DNA of 64,000 nt from Amanita rubescens (taxonomy: Eukaryota > Basidiomycota > Agaricomycetes > Agaricales > Amanitaceae), in contig WION01000171.1 in NCBI GenBank assembly GCA_015039365.1, forward strand, positions 1-64,000, written 5' to 3'. Positions within the stretch are counted from its first letter, which is position 1; each line of letters opens with the position of its first letter. This document shows, in pieces, positions 1-11,452 of the stretch. Under the pieces are notes generated by a model. It did not search any database. It was not told the origin of the DNA and worked only from the letters and a program-made list of their open reading frames with translations. The position numbers and the translations under genes are program-made.

Positions 1-93
1 GTGGTGATTATTAAAGAATTTAGTGGGGTTATGGGTTGTACGCGAGTCGCGAGATATAAATTGAGGTAAGAGAAGGCAAAAAAAGGACGGGAT

Positions 94-298
94 GGTATTT
101 ATACCGTGGGACGCGACGGGTCCCAGTCACGTGAAATAATTTGTCTCAATCAACAATGACGCGCAGACGCGTCGGGATTAAACAACAACAAATTCACGCA
201 GGGATATTTAATCCTCTCCGCACTATCTTTCCTGTCATTGATCAATTCCTACTTTCTTGCCGCCACCACCACCACCAACACCTACCCATCTCAATCCC
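94..298 (+). promoter_or_regulatory. H2B upstream region with G1/S-type motifs
   Basis: The stretch before the H2B start holds three GACGCG words (110-115, 158-163, 166-171). The last lies in an exact ACGCGT MluI cell-cycle box at 167-172. A CACGTG E-box lies at 128-133 and an A/T-rich TATTTATA at 96-103. ACGCGT boxes are the known target of the MBF factor that drives G1/S genes in fungi, which fits S-phase histone expression. Function here is inferred from motif and position only. Confidence 0.45.
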
Positions 299-894
<596 letters not shown>

Positions 895-1317
895 AAAAAG
901 TTGGTTTCTTGGCACTGTATGTTCTTCGATTGTTGTACTTAGACAACTTTTTGAAGTTGGTGCAGGGTTCTTGTTAGGGCAACGCAGAGATACTATTACA
1001 TTGATCGACTTATTTTCTGGTTTCTGTATAGCAGTGTATTTTTCTCTTATCTATTGCAATGAAGGACATCTAATGCAATCTTCGAGAGTGAAACGCTTCT
1101 GAAAGTCACGCCCACTTATCGCAATCCCTTGTTCGACTAGATGAGTCACTCGGAAGTCAAAGTGATTCGAAAACTTTTGCTTCGGTTGGCCGTCAGCGGA
1201 GTGGACCCCGGACTACAGGTCTCCGAGCTTTGGAATTCCATAGGCATTGTCTCGGTCCACCCGTATTGGGATTTTGGTGCGAACGACTACATTTGAGTGT
1301 GCTCTGTGCGGTAGTGG

Positions 1318-1570
1318 TTGACAAGGAATGGCTATTTAGAACAGCTTTGTCGATGAGCGCTTGAGCGGCAGAAGCATCAAGTGAGTTTTCCCTTTACGAA
1401 CAATTATTCTTAGCTTCGTCTTAGAATTTATCCCGCCTTCAGTTGGAATTGACCTACGACTTCCTGGTCCGGACGAAGAGGCACTACATTTCTATCGACT
1501 TATTTGGTATTTTTCTCTTATATTAAGGACATCTAACGCAATCTTCGAGTGTGAAAGAGGCATTGCTGAG
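1318..1570 (+). pseudogene. Decayed partial duplicate of H2B
   Basis: Bases 1325-1440 repeat the second H2B exon and the start of its second intron (about 580-705) with many substitutions and small deletions. Shared pieces include the run ending in CAGCTTTGTC, GAAGCATCAAGTGAGTTTT and TTCTTAGCTT(T/C)GTCTTAGAATT. Bases 1475-1560 then repeat the H2B 3' flank (about 985-1100), including TATTTTTCTCTTAT and AAGGACATCTAA(T/C)GCAATCTTCGAG. Exons 3 and 4 between these blocks are missing, and in-frame stops destroy any reading frame. This is a non-functional tandem relic. Confidence 0.8.
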
Positions 1571-2384
1571 GGTCAACCGGTCACGGTCCACCGTTCAACG
1601 AGATGGATGGACTCCGATCGACTATGGACTTCCGGTCAAGCTTGGACTACCGGACAACAGGATTTTCGACTATTATGAAGCAGCGCCAAGCGTTATTATC
1701 TCAATTGCAGATCGATTCTCTTCTCGATCACAAACTGTCACCAGCTACAACCGTTTACGCTATCCGCAATGACTTCCAAACAAGAATCCGCCAAGCTTTT
1801 TTCTTTTCTTTTTCATGTTCCATCTGGAACGCAGCTGGGCGTCAGCAGGACTGCGGTGTTGGGCCTTGAGCGAACGAATCCTCGGAGTCGGCGTCATGCC
1901 GGACTAAATGGCGCTGGTCGGCAGTGTCTACGGCAAGAAGAGTTCGTCATCTGACGTCAATTGACAAGAAGACGGTAGGCCGAGCTTGCCGAGTAAATAA
2001 TGCATTCTACTGCAGGTTGGTCATACTTGCAGGGATCGCTCCAACAAGAATGGTAAGCCAAAAAAAACGCATTACGAAGGTGCTTCGATTTCAAGATTAG
2101 TCATTGCTCGACGAGGGTCAATGAAATCGGCAGCTAGCTCTCGATGAGTAAAAAATATTCCGCAAGACGGAACAGTGTCGTGTTGGCTCAGTGTCGATAG
2201 TACGTTGGACGATCATGAAAATTTGTGCCGGGATGGAATGGGCATACATACTGCGCACATCCTAAGATCGGCACCAGAAAAAATCACACCCCAGAACTCC
2301 TGAATTTGAGAGCGATAACGACACGCGTAAACGACATGTTATTAAAAGGAGTAGTGACGGTGCTATATGACCATCTATGAATGT
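1571..2384. other. Gene-poor stretch beyond the H2B relic
   Basis: No reading frame here shows recognisable protein features. Only short frames without plausible splice partners are present, and no repeat family of the window maps here. Confidence 0.5.
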
Positions 2385-4103
2385 TCAGCACCATAACTCC
2401 CGCTTCTGAAGTGTCCAAAACCAGAATTCGACCAAAGCTCTGAAAGGTCCTAGTTTATAATCTGGCGCGAGCAGCTGCACGTCCGTAAATGATGCATTAG
2501 CCCTCCCGAGGCGCCTCATCATGTTAGCATACCATGCCATCTGAACTCCAGCACCGATCAGTGGTATTCGTGGAAACCTGTTCCAGAGCCAACCAGATGC
2601 GCCTTGTGTTCCGAGTTCTGGTTCTCTTTCGAACGGCGAGTCGTAAACCGTAGGATCGTCTATAATATTCGAGGTATCACATAATTCTTCGAGGTATAGT
2701 GGCAAATCCGGCCGCAATAAGGAAGCCCTGCCGATACCAAGAAGATCGGCATGTCTAGACGAAAGAACATTGCAAAGGTTAGAAGGAGAGCGTAGTCCCC
2801 CCGTAAGCAGGACCCGTGGTGCTTGAATATCCGGGGGTAACGAATCTAAAACTTTCATGATGTGATGTGAGAAATACGAGAAGAATGCTTGTCTTCGCGA
2901 ATTCACCATGAAATCTGCAGTGAAAGACATCAGAATGCATAGTGCGTCAATGCTATACGACCTACTTGGAGTTTCATAGTCTCCTCCGCTGAGTTCGATA
3001 AAATCAAAGGTGCCCCATTGTGCCATAGAAAGGATGTGTTCTGTGATGCGTTTTTCACTAAGGACTGTCGTCTTCAGTCGACTGAGAATCGACGTAATCA
3101 GCCGAGTTGACCTTGACACCGAGAATAAAGTCGTCCGGGAGTTGTGCCTTGATTTCGTCAACTATACGCTTCAGCAGGCGTAAGGCATTGTCCTTCTGGT
3201 CTGCCGAATATTGGTCGTGCCGCTGGTTCGTCTGTTATACTTCAGGTGAACACGATATTCAACCACTTCAGAGAATCAAAAAGACCTTTGGAGAAAGGAA
3301 CCCAGATAAAAGATCTGTCAAAGACATGAGAAGATGCATCAAGAGAAATGTGTAGAGGACGTACACCCATGAGCAACGTGAAGCTGAACGCCGTCGAAAC
3401 CAGACTTGCACGCAAGCGTAGCACCCCTAACGAAACTCTGAACGACATGGTCTATGTCGTCAAGGGTCATCTCCTTAGGCGTTTGGAACATTGATTTGAA
3501 CAATAAGTTTGACAATAGCCCTCCCTTGTTTCCAGTAACACGAAGAGGACTTGGCGCAAGAGGAGGCTCATTAAGCCAACGTCCACCGATGACATTGCAA
3601 GATTGCCGTCCTGCGTGGCTCAGCTGCATCACCGCAAGTGACCTCCGTGTCCCTTTTCGCGTATCAGGTTCGATCCTGGCCTGCTTCGCGTCTTCCAATT
3701 CATTGTGGATAGCAGAAGCCAGCATCTTGAACGGTCGGATCGCGTCCTCTGTGAGCTTCTCGGGTACGATCATGTCGCGTCCCAGCGTCAAGTGCTTGTT
3801 GGAAACCTGCACGTTGCCTGTCACGATAATCCCCCAATTGGAACTACCCCAGGCCTTGTATAGTCCAAGGTGCAGCGTGTTAGGAGGGCCCCCGAACATT
3901 GGCGCCAGATGTTCATATAGGGCAACCTAGATGATCCATCCAAGTTGTTAGAGTAACTATGACAGGCCCGGCAGGGCTTACCTACCTTGACCAGCTTGTT
4001 TGTAACTGTGCGCCCACTGCATGGCAAAGTGATAGGTGAAAGGAACGTCTGTAAGAGAGGTAAGGGCCGCTCCGCTTTCTGACGCAAGAGCGCGCTGGTC
4101 CAT
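2385..4103 (-). CDS. Old Yellow Enzyme-type NADH:flavin oxidoreductase, frameshifted
   Basis: FMN-dependent alkene reductase-type TIM barrel (Oxidored_FMN family). On the minus strand the order is: FLSPITLPCSGRTVTNKLVK, an intron, VALYEHLAPMFGGPPNTLHL, GIIVTGNVQVS, MQLSHAGRQS, FDGVQLHVAHG, the motif HGYLLSGFLSPKTNQRHDQY built across two introns, FILGVKVNSADY, WGTFDFIELSGGDYE, and GIGRASLLRPDLP with VLLTGGLRS before it. These match the substrate-, FMN- and phosphate-binding parts of the family. About base 3066-3070 the frame shifts by one nucleotide between VNSADY...TEDD and VLSEKRITEH, where homologues run through without an intron. The gene is therefore broken, or there is a base error. The start is uncertain: an ATG at 4103 is the nearest, but needs splicing to reach the conserved frame. 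Cellular substrate cannot be told. Confidence 0.8.
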
Positions 4104-4322
4104 ACCGTGGTGGCAAGCAAGTGTTCTCCCCGTCTAAGCGGAAGAGCAACACCACGAAGCCTACCTGGGCGTCCGAGGCAAGTACAAGTCAATTGCCTTT
4201 CTTGGAATTGATACTCTGTTCGGTTTAGGCAATACGACTATTAATGTTGTTGTAGCTATGTAGTACATATATAACCGTGCACTGTATCGCACACCCTTTC
4301 TACCCCAATTGTCCATTGGATT

Positions 4323-6197
4323 CTACAGAGCAGATCTTTCCTGAAGGATATCAAAGTAAGCAGTATACTCGTCTGGAGTCATTAGCTCGTGGTGCTCCTC
4401 TGTTATTTCAGAGAAAGATACAGGTGCGCCGTTAACTACGATATGGTGAGAAGGCTATCGCCGCGCACAGAGCGATGAACATACCATAGACAACGGGGTC
4501 ATCCACTGGTGGCGCAGGTGGTAAATCCTCATCAGCCATCGGAACTGCATCCGAAAACCCATTCAGTTGGACGGATTCCGGAGCGATACCGTTGACATGC
4601 TCTTCCTCCAATTTTATCTGTTTCGTCCGCTTAACACCCTCATCTTCTCGCGAGCGAGAACGTTTCCGATAGTCATTCAGTGAATCGAGATACTCCACAG
4701 ATGGCTTTTTTTCCTCCTCATTCGTCATTATTCAAATCTCCATATTCGGAACTAGCAGGTGCACTGGCTGAGGGTGTGGCACGGGCAGACACATTTGTAG
4801 ACGCTGCCAACGAGGCGTAATAATGATCATAGTCTAGAACATGTTAAGAAAGAACACGTGGGATGATGCAATAGGATGTGTAACTCACAATCAGCCTCCT
4901 GGTTAATCACCGGCTTGGTCTCCTCCACCACGGTCATGGGAGGTGGTTCCACAGCTTTTCCTCCAATCACACCCAATCCCCTTAATATGTCATCGTTGGA
5001 GCTTGAAACTGCCCTTGCACTCTCCAACCGAGCGTGTTCTTTGACTCCTAGAGCCGTCAGATCCCCGGTGATAGTACTCTTTAAATGCCACGAAGGCATC
5101 ACGTTTTGCTGCCTCTTCGCCTCTGCCTCCTGCGTCTCGCTCCATTCGTCTGGTTGTCTCGTCCTTGTCCATGGTGATCATGACACCTATTCCATCTTCT
5201 TCTTTCTTGGTCGAATCTGAACCAGCGATTTTTAGTCCGGGCCCTTGCTGCGCGGCCTTTTGCTTTTCTGGATCCCCGAAATTATTCTTTACCCAGGCTG
5301 CGACGTCAAACCTGTTACAGCAGTGGTCAGCTACGAAGATTGGAATGAAGCGCGGAAATCCTACGCGGGCAGCACCATAGACTCGCTCTTTTGGAGGCCT
5401 TCGCGAATGAATCGCATCTGGAAATTGAATCTTTGCATCCTATCCTTGCTTCCCAATACACTCTCCGCGTTCTCATTGTCCACCACCTCTGCATGGCAAA
5501 TTTCGCACACCATGATATTACGGCTAAAATCGAACAAACGATCCGCATCCAATGTCGAGTATGACTGTTTGCACTGAGGACATATATATCCTTTGTTGTC
5601 AAGTTCCTGTGAACGATTACATTAGCCCAGATTATCCGACAAGGTCAAGGTAAGTGAAACCGACGTTACGCAGCGTCGAGTCAATGATAATCCTCATCTT
5701 TGACACACGCCACTTGACAACGTTGCAAAAGTGTTGGTAGTCGATATAGTAGTACTGCTTCCCAACAGATCGCTGAGCACCCTCTCTAAGTTCATTCTGG
5801 CGATAGCTGTTTCAAGCATGAGTTGCATAGGTTAACATGTGGCCGTTAGACAAGACTAACATTTTGACAAGACAATCGTTTCCCAGCACGGCAATGATTT
5901 TGTTGAGCTCTTTAGGTTGCAAGCCCATTCTCCCCGCTAAATCATCGTCTTTAAGGCTAGGCGAGTAATTTTCGTTCGTTTAGTATCGAGTCAAAACAAA
6001 GGATATATTATCACGATATGACGGCAATAAGCCAATGGTTTCTAACAATCTGCAGGCAAGCATGCTGCAGTAGTGGGTACTTACACCGGATGGCGGGAGA
6101 GCTGGTCCAGGATGATGGTATACTTCGGCTCGTAAAATGCGCGGGCGACATGTTGCACGAGAAGCCGGAGAGTTTCCTGGTCTTCCTTAGTTGCCAT
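4323..6197 (-). CDS. TFA1: Transcription initiation factor IIE, alpha subunit
   Basis: TFIIE alpha recruits and stimulates TFIIH at RNA polymerase II promoters. The start at 6197 gives MATKEDQETLRLLVQHVARA and YEPKYTIILDQLSRHP, the winged-helix start of the family. Later exons give LAGRMGLQPKELNKIIAVLG, the YYIDYQHFCNVVKWR block, and a zinc ribbon with GYICPQCKQSY followed 23 residues on by MVCEICHAEV. The RMQRFNFQMRFIREGLQKSE helix follows. The acidic C-terminal part contains DVIDILERS-like residues (EYTAYFDILQERSAL) just before the stop at 4323. All four zinc Cys are visible. Introns are short and GT-AG. It is transcribed away from the kinase gene to its right across a 1.8 kb gap. The symbol follows the yeast name. 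Confidence 0.93.
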
Positions 6198-8022
6198 TTG
6201 GCCCTAAGGCCACGAAAGTCTTAACGAGACGGAATTAAGTTCCAGACTCGAAAGGGCCGAGCGTCACGTCGCCGGAGTACACAGCGGTGGTGAGGGTCTA
6301 AAGCAGAGTAGGCGGCAGAAATCGTTTGTGGCTATGGCATGATAACGTAATCCCACCGATGAACAGCGCTTGCCAAGGTGGCCACATATGGCCACACCGA
6401 GACATCTGGCACGAGGCCTAGCAGCGTAAAATATCACCAGCAACGCCAAGATGACAATACGATATATAATATGTCATGGACCTCTTGATATTCTACTAAT
6501 CTTGGCATAGTTCTGCAGGTCTCGATCTCGCGGACCCTCCGCATAAACGTGGCATCCGACGCGTTTGAAAATACCCTCTGCCCTCTCTCGAGTTGCCAAC
6601 AGCATGGTATATGTCAAATCTTGTTCCGCGCCACGGCGTACAACTTGGACACGTTGTATATTGAATTCATGAATGCTCGGTACGCCCTTCAGTTGAGAGG
6701 TAAGTCGTGACCATTTATAGCGGATGAAAGTGGAAATTTAATGTGATAAAAAGGCCCTGAGCTATGACGACGCCACTACGGCATAACCCGCAGAGACTGG
6801 CGAAACAGCCGATGTAGATGTGATATTTAACGTCGCTCGTTCACAATGGCACCTCGCCGTGGCATTCGCGGCCATTACGGTCAACCCGAGGCATCGATAG
6901 GGCCTTTACCCCTCGAGAAGCCCGTGATCCCTTCTAGTCGCATTATGTAGTTCTGAGGTGTGTGATGCAATACTTATACAACTGCACTGGTATTTTGATG
7001 CCTTCTGACGTTCTGTATACACGTGTAGGGCACTCTATCATTCATTAATCAACGAGTGCTCAATGATTCCCCATCTTTCGCCATTTGTGCCGTCTTCTTT
7101 AGTCATGACCGTCTTTCTACTTGGAATGTCCCTCGTTTACAAGGCGAGTAGATTGGGTTTACAAAACTCAAACGGTTAGTGTTCCTCCCAATGTAGGAAG
7201 ACTGAATGAGGGTCTGCGTCATGAAGGTTGCTTGCCGTCTCCGTTGCCGCTTTCTCTATTCAATTGATTCGCAAGCCAAGGGGTTTGCCGCAGACTTGGC
7301 TTGGTCTCTCTGTATTTATAATCTGTCGGGTATCCGACCGAACACCAAAGAATCTCTCAATATAAGCTTTGGATTGCCTTTGCTCATGCCTGCAGCTGTG
7401 CGCGCCCAGATCTGTCATTGCGAAGTAGCCGTAGGATAGCCACCTCGGGGCGATGGCGAGAACACGTTTATAGACCTGGATCTCTGATCTCCAGTGCTGA
7501 GATCCCTGGTTTAACCCCTTTCTTTTCACCTGGAATTCACATGTAGAGCATCACGGAGGGCACGTAGCAGAACGCCAGACTGCGGCAATGATTATTACGT
7601 CCCGGGACCGACGCATTATCCTAGCCGACGCTGACACAGAGTAGGTCAAGGTCGGGCAAGGGATAACCGTGCGCGCGAGGTCCATGATCGACTCCAAGAT
7701 CGATACCTTAATTACAAAGGAAGATATTTGACCATTTTTGAGACCTCAATAGAGACTGCGATCGATAACTTCCCCAGGCTTGGAGTCCAATACAAACCAT
7801 GCCGCCACCCAGCCACAACTCATTCAAAATATTCTCGGCACCTTGTCATAGTATTTTGCTCAGATTCTGTTTCCGTGAACTTAGGCCACTCATTCGATCA
7901 TGTCCATAATGCAGCTGAGCGTGACTGAGTGCTTAGATCCCTGTGAGTATATAGTTTCGACACCTCATGGTGAACACGCTTGAACGGCTCCCCATCCACG
8001 TTTGGTCAAACGTCTGCAGGAA
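6198..8022. other. Divergent intergenic region between TFIIE alpha and the kinase
   Basis: About 1.8 kb between two divergently transcribed genes. Apart from one tiny open frame at 6846-6950 (listed separately) I see only short unsupported frames, and no tRNA-like or repeat sequence. Confidence 0.5.
6846..6950 (+). CDS. Possible 34-residue small ORF
   Basis: An ATG in a good eukaryotic context (CACAATGG) opens a frame of 34 codons that begins MAPRRGIRGHYGQPEASIG and ends in a stop at 6948-6950. The product would be basic and proline-rich. I do not recognise it, and it could equally be the first exon of a longer gene or chance. It is reported because nothing else explains this gap. Confidence 0.2.
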   Translation: MAPRRGIRGHYGQPEASIGPLPLEKPVIPSSRIM

Positions 8023-10416
8023 ATGAGCCTCCCTTCCTGGGCCGTCTATAATAGCCTGCCTTCATCTCCTGTCTCGTCCTCATCGTCTTCCTTCGTCCTT
8101 GGCGCCCACTGCTCGCAGTCACCTTCTGTAACTCCTACCCAGGCACGAATGGCAGCCGCCTGCACCAGTTATCTCTCCGGCACACCCTCCTCTCGGGACG
8201 CTCATCGATGGCGGTGCTTTCGAACTTGTCGAGGTCCTTGGAGTCGGCGGTTATGGCGTCGTATACCGCGCGGTCGACGTGCGAACACCATACCCTCAGT
8301 CCTACGCCGTCAAATGTCTCTTGCACTCGTCTAGGTCATCTCATAGCCGGAAGAATCACCACATTCGCGAGATTGCCCTTCACCAGATTGCGTCTGGTCA
8401 CCAAGGAGTCGTTACCCTTCACAAAGTCGTCCAAGATTACGACTATACCTACATCATCATGGATTACGCGCCCGACCACGACCTTTTCACGCAAATCCTG
8501 AATAATCGACGATATCTCGGCGACGATATCATCATCAAACATATATTCCTGCAACTGTTAGATGCGGTAGAATATATCCACTCGTTGGGCATTTACCACC
8601 GAGACTTGAAGCCAGAGAATATTCTTTGCTTCGACAACTGGCTATCGTGTTGCGATTACGGATTTTGGTCTAGCCACCACGGACAAAACTAGTTCCGAGT
8701 TCAAGACAGGTAGCGTATATCACATGAGTCCTGGTATGTGCTTAGCTTTCGTCGCTCTTGAATAAAGACTTACGCCTTTTCAACAGAATGTCAAGGTGGA
8801 GAGTTTGCACCCACTGGCATCTACTCTCCGCGCTTTAACGACATTTGGTCTCTTGGCGTCATCCTGCTTAACCTGGCAACAGGTCGCAATCCCTGGAAAT
8901 CAGCTACGTCCGCCGACCCCACGTTCCAGGCCTACTTGCAGGATCCTCTTAACTTTTTGCCGAACGTTCTCCCCATTTCTCCCGAACTCAACGACATTCT
9001 GGTACGTGTGCTAGACGTAGATTGGCCCAGGCGCTTGACGCTTCGTCAATTCCGTCGTGCTATCGAGAACTTGGATAGTTTCTACGCCGATGGCGTCGTC
9101 TTTGAGGGCAGTCTTGCCAGGTGCCCTGGGAGGCGGGTATTGATCTCAACTTGAGCGACGAGCCTTCAGTCGGGAAGGTTGATTTGCCTCGTCGTGCGAT
9201 GTCTGCGGGAGAGAGCTTCGGATTCAAATCTCGCTGGAGCGATGATACAGATGAGTCGGACATCGTGTTTACGGAGGCGGCAGCCGCGCAAGACGCTCTG
9301 CGCCATGGTCCTTGGTCGCCAATGGTCGATACACCTGACCCTGGTAGGCGAACTTGGCTGGCCGAAACACTTGGGCTTTCAAAGTACCAGGAAGACCGTT
9401 CCTACAGCTACGGGGAATGGACGCCTTCGATAACACATTCTCCGCCCTCACCCTATTTATCAGACTCTTCCGTCCCTACGACGCCGGAAAACACCAGCAG
9501 GATAATCGGTATCGTTGAAGGGAAATCCAAGCCTGCTTTGCGCCACAAGTTGACCATTGATACGGCCTTGGTGTCGAAGCCGCGCTACTACGATTCCAGC
9601 GATGTGACTAGCTTTGAAACGGTTGATGGAGTATCACCCACCAGCTCGTCCGCGATGCACACTGCTGTTGAACAAGTCTCCTACCCATCTTCATTTACGA
9701 TGGCAAGCTCTAGAGGTTCAGACATTTTCCTCCAGTCACCTGAATCAATCGACCTCGGCAGCATCGACATCAAAGATATAGGGCCTGGTGTTCCTTGGAA
9801 CTTTTCAAGGGTAGAGCCAGTAGCAGCAACTGCGGCTGCAGTGGCAGAAGTAACTTTTGCGTCGCGCTATCCTTCAACCCAGGAATCCTACGATTCCGTC
9901 TCCAGCTCTGTGGGAGCGTATCCAGACTACGTCTTGTCGTCGCCGCGGGACTACTTCACCTGGTCGGGTTTTTACGAGCGCAAGGTCAGCGATGGGGGTG
10001 GTGGGAGAAGTTCTGGGGAGCCATACGATCTTGGCGCTCGCCAGGCAAGTTGGGGCACACGAAAGGGAAGGCGGGTCACTTCACCAGACGGTAGATCTTT
10101 CAATCCCTTTGCGCGGATGGGATCGAGGTCGCCAAGTCCAGAGGCCCCACATCCACAGAGGTCGCACGACCGGAGAACATCAGAACCCCTCGTATTCTCG
10201 AAGCTACGGCATCGTGAAGACCACGGCAAGGGCACATTGCGACGTCGGCTCGACAGTTACCTCCACCCTCAGAATGCTCAGTCGCCGCCTGCCCAAGCAG
10301 ATTCTCGAGAAGCGTTTCCAGAAGCACCGCCTGCTGCATTACAGCAAGACAGACGCTCGGCGAAACCGTGGTTTCTCCCATCCCTGTTTTGTCTCAATCA
10401 ACATCCTCAGCGATGA
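8023..10416 (+). CDS. Ran1/Sks1-like serine/threonine kinase, frameshifted
   Basis: Protein kinase of the fungal Ran1/Sks1/Vhs1 type, a group linked to nutrient and meiosis control. Visible parts: a Ser-rich N-terminus from ATG 8023 (MSLPSWAVYNS), PLGTLIDGGAFELVEVLGVGGYGVVYRAVD (glycine loop), YAVKC (VAIK-type Lys), HRDLKPENILCFDN (catalytic loop), VAITDFGLATT (DFG), VYHMSPECQGG, an intron at about 8732-8787, and FNDIWSLGVILLNLATGRNPW. A long Ser/Pro-rich tail follows. The conserved blocks lie in different frames: one extra base near 8639 inside FDNGYRVAITDFG, one missing base near 9118 inside ARCPWEAGIDL, and a further shift near 8150 that might be an unseen intron. So the copy is either decaying or contains base errors. 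A third-frame continuation to about 10547 could be the true C-terminus. Confidence 0.82.
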
Positions 10417-10824
10417 CTAAAATCAAAAACCATTTCTTTTCGCCATTCGCCAATCAGCAAAAACAAAATCCTGCTCGTTTATTGACGATCAGCTCTTCAA
10501 GTAGTACGCCGGTTGTACCGTTGGGGTTCGTTTCTTTATTACCTTAGAGGAATTTGGTTAGTGTAAACTAGTGAATCGTCTTTATATTCAAATATGAATA
10601 TACCCTTTAAACATTACTTTGATCGATAATCGATGATGAGGGACCATTACCAGTGAATTTCATTGATGGCAGTTCAGCCGCAGGCGGGGTTTTGTTTAAC
10701 TTACAAGGTTCAGCCAAACACCGTCGCGTCGTCGTCCGAACGGTGAGCGCGAGCCCGCTACTAACGAACCAGGTTCTCACTGAACGGATACGCAGTATAT
10801 CTAGAGCAGTTGAAGCACTTTACA

Positions 10825-11250
10825 ATGACAAATTCTACAACTGCATCTCAGGACGAACTCAAGGCCCACCGCGTACCGCTTTCGTGGAGAGATGGATGCT
10901 CTGCGTTTGTATCCTCTACTTCACTACAAACGAGTCTCCGACTGATTCGTATGCATTGAATGAAATACGTTGACAGTCTCCTCCTTCCACTAAATGTGTG
11001 TCGCAAGAAGACCTCTTACCTACCATGGGAGTGTGAACATGAACGCCACACCTATGAAAAGTGCGTATATATATTTCTAGTGACCAAGTTCCATGGTAGT
11101 AATGCTATGATCCTAGGTGCCAGTATGACGAGTGAGTTTTGAATTGCGCAATCATTATCTTCTCCATGTAATGATCTGCACAGCTATATACGCCGCATGC
11201 AGGCATTGGTGAAACAGAAGCAAGCTGCTGCAGAGTCACTAGAGGAGTAG
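10825..11250 (+). CDS. NDUFB7: NADH dehydrogenase (complex I) B18/NDUFB7-like subunit
   Basis: Small accessory subunit of mitochondrial complex I, placed in the intermembrane space by its twin CX9C motif. Four exons (10825-10904, 10977-11060, 11117-11131, 11184-11250) join to a protein of about 81 residues. It contains VPLSWRDGCSALLLPLNVCR (first CX9C) and YLPWECEHERHTYEKCQYDDY (second CX9C), then a basic helix. Cys spacing and the LLLPLNVCR and LPWECEHERHTYEKC signatures match the family. The third exon is only 15 nt, and the first intron uses a GTTTGT donor, needed to keep CSALLLPLNVC in frame. It lies 200 bp upstream of ATG11 on the same strand. Confidence 0.93.
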
Positions 11251-11332
11251 AGGGCTATACGACTATCTCCATAGAGTACGTAGTAGGAACCGCCCATTAA
11301 TCATAGCAGCGTTTGCCCAATATGTAGAAATG

Positions 11333-11347
11333 CTAGGGTTAGGGTTT
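11333..11347 (+). promoter_or_regulatory. Telomere-like TTAGGG motif upstream of ATG11
   Basis: The 200 bp gap between NDUFB7 and ATG11 contains CTAGGGTTAGGGTTT, two units of the fungal telomere repeat. Interstitial TTAGGG boxes are bound by Myb-type factors such as Tbf1 or Teb1 in other fungi. Whether this is a promoter site or chance is not known. Confidence 0.3.
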
Positions 11348-11452
11348 CTAATCATGGTCAGTAAGCGCTGCTTGCCATAGTCGGCATGTCGCCTCCAATT
11401 CGCCAAATTCATTCATTTCTTACTTACTCCTCCTGCGTAAAATCACCTTGCA

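Noticed and set aside
3661..3690. A tRNA B-box-like GGTTCGATCC
   Set aside because: It lies inside the oxidoreductase coding sequence and no cloverleaf or A-box fits around it.
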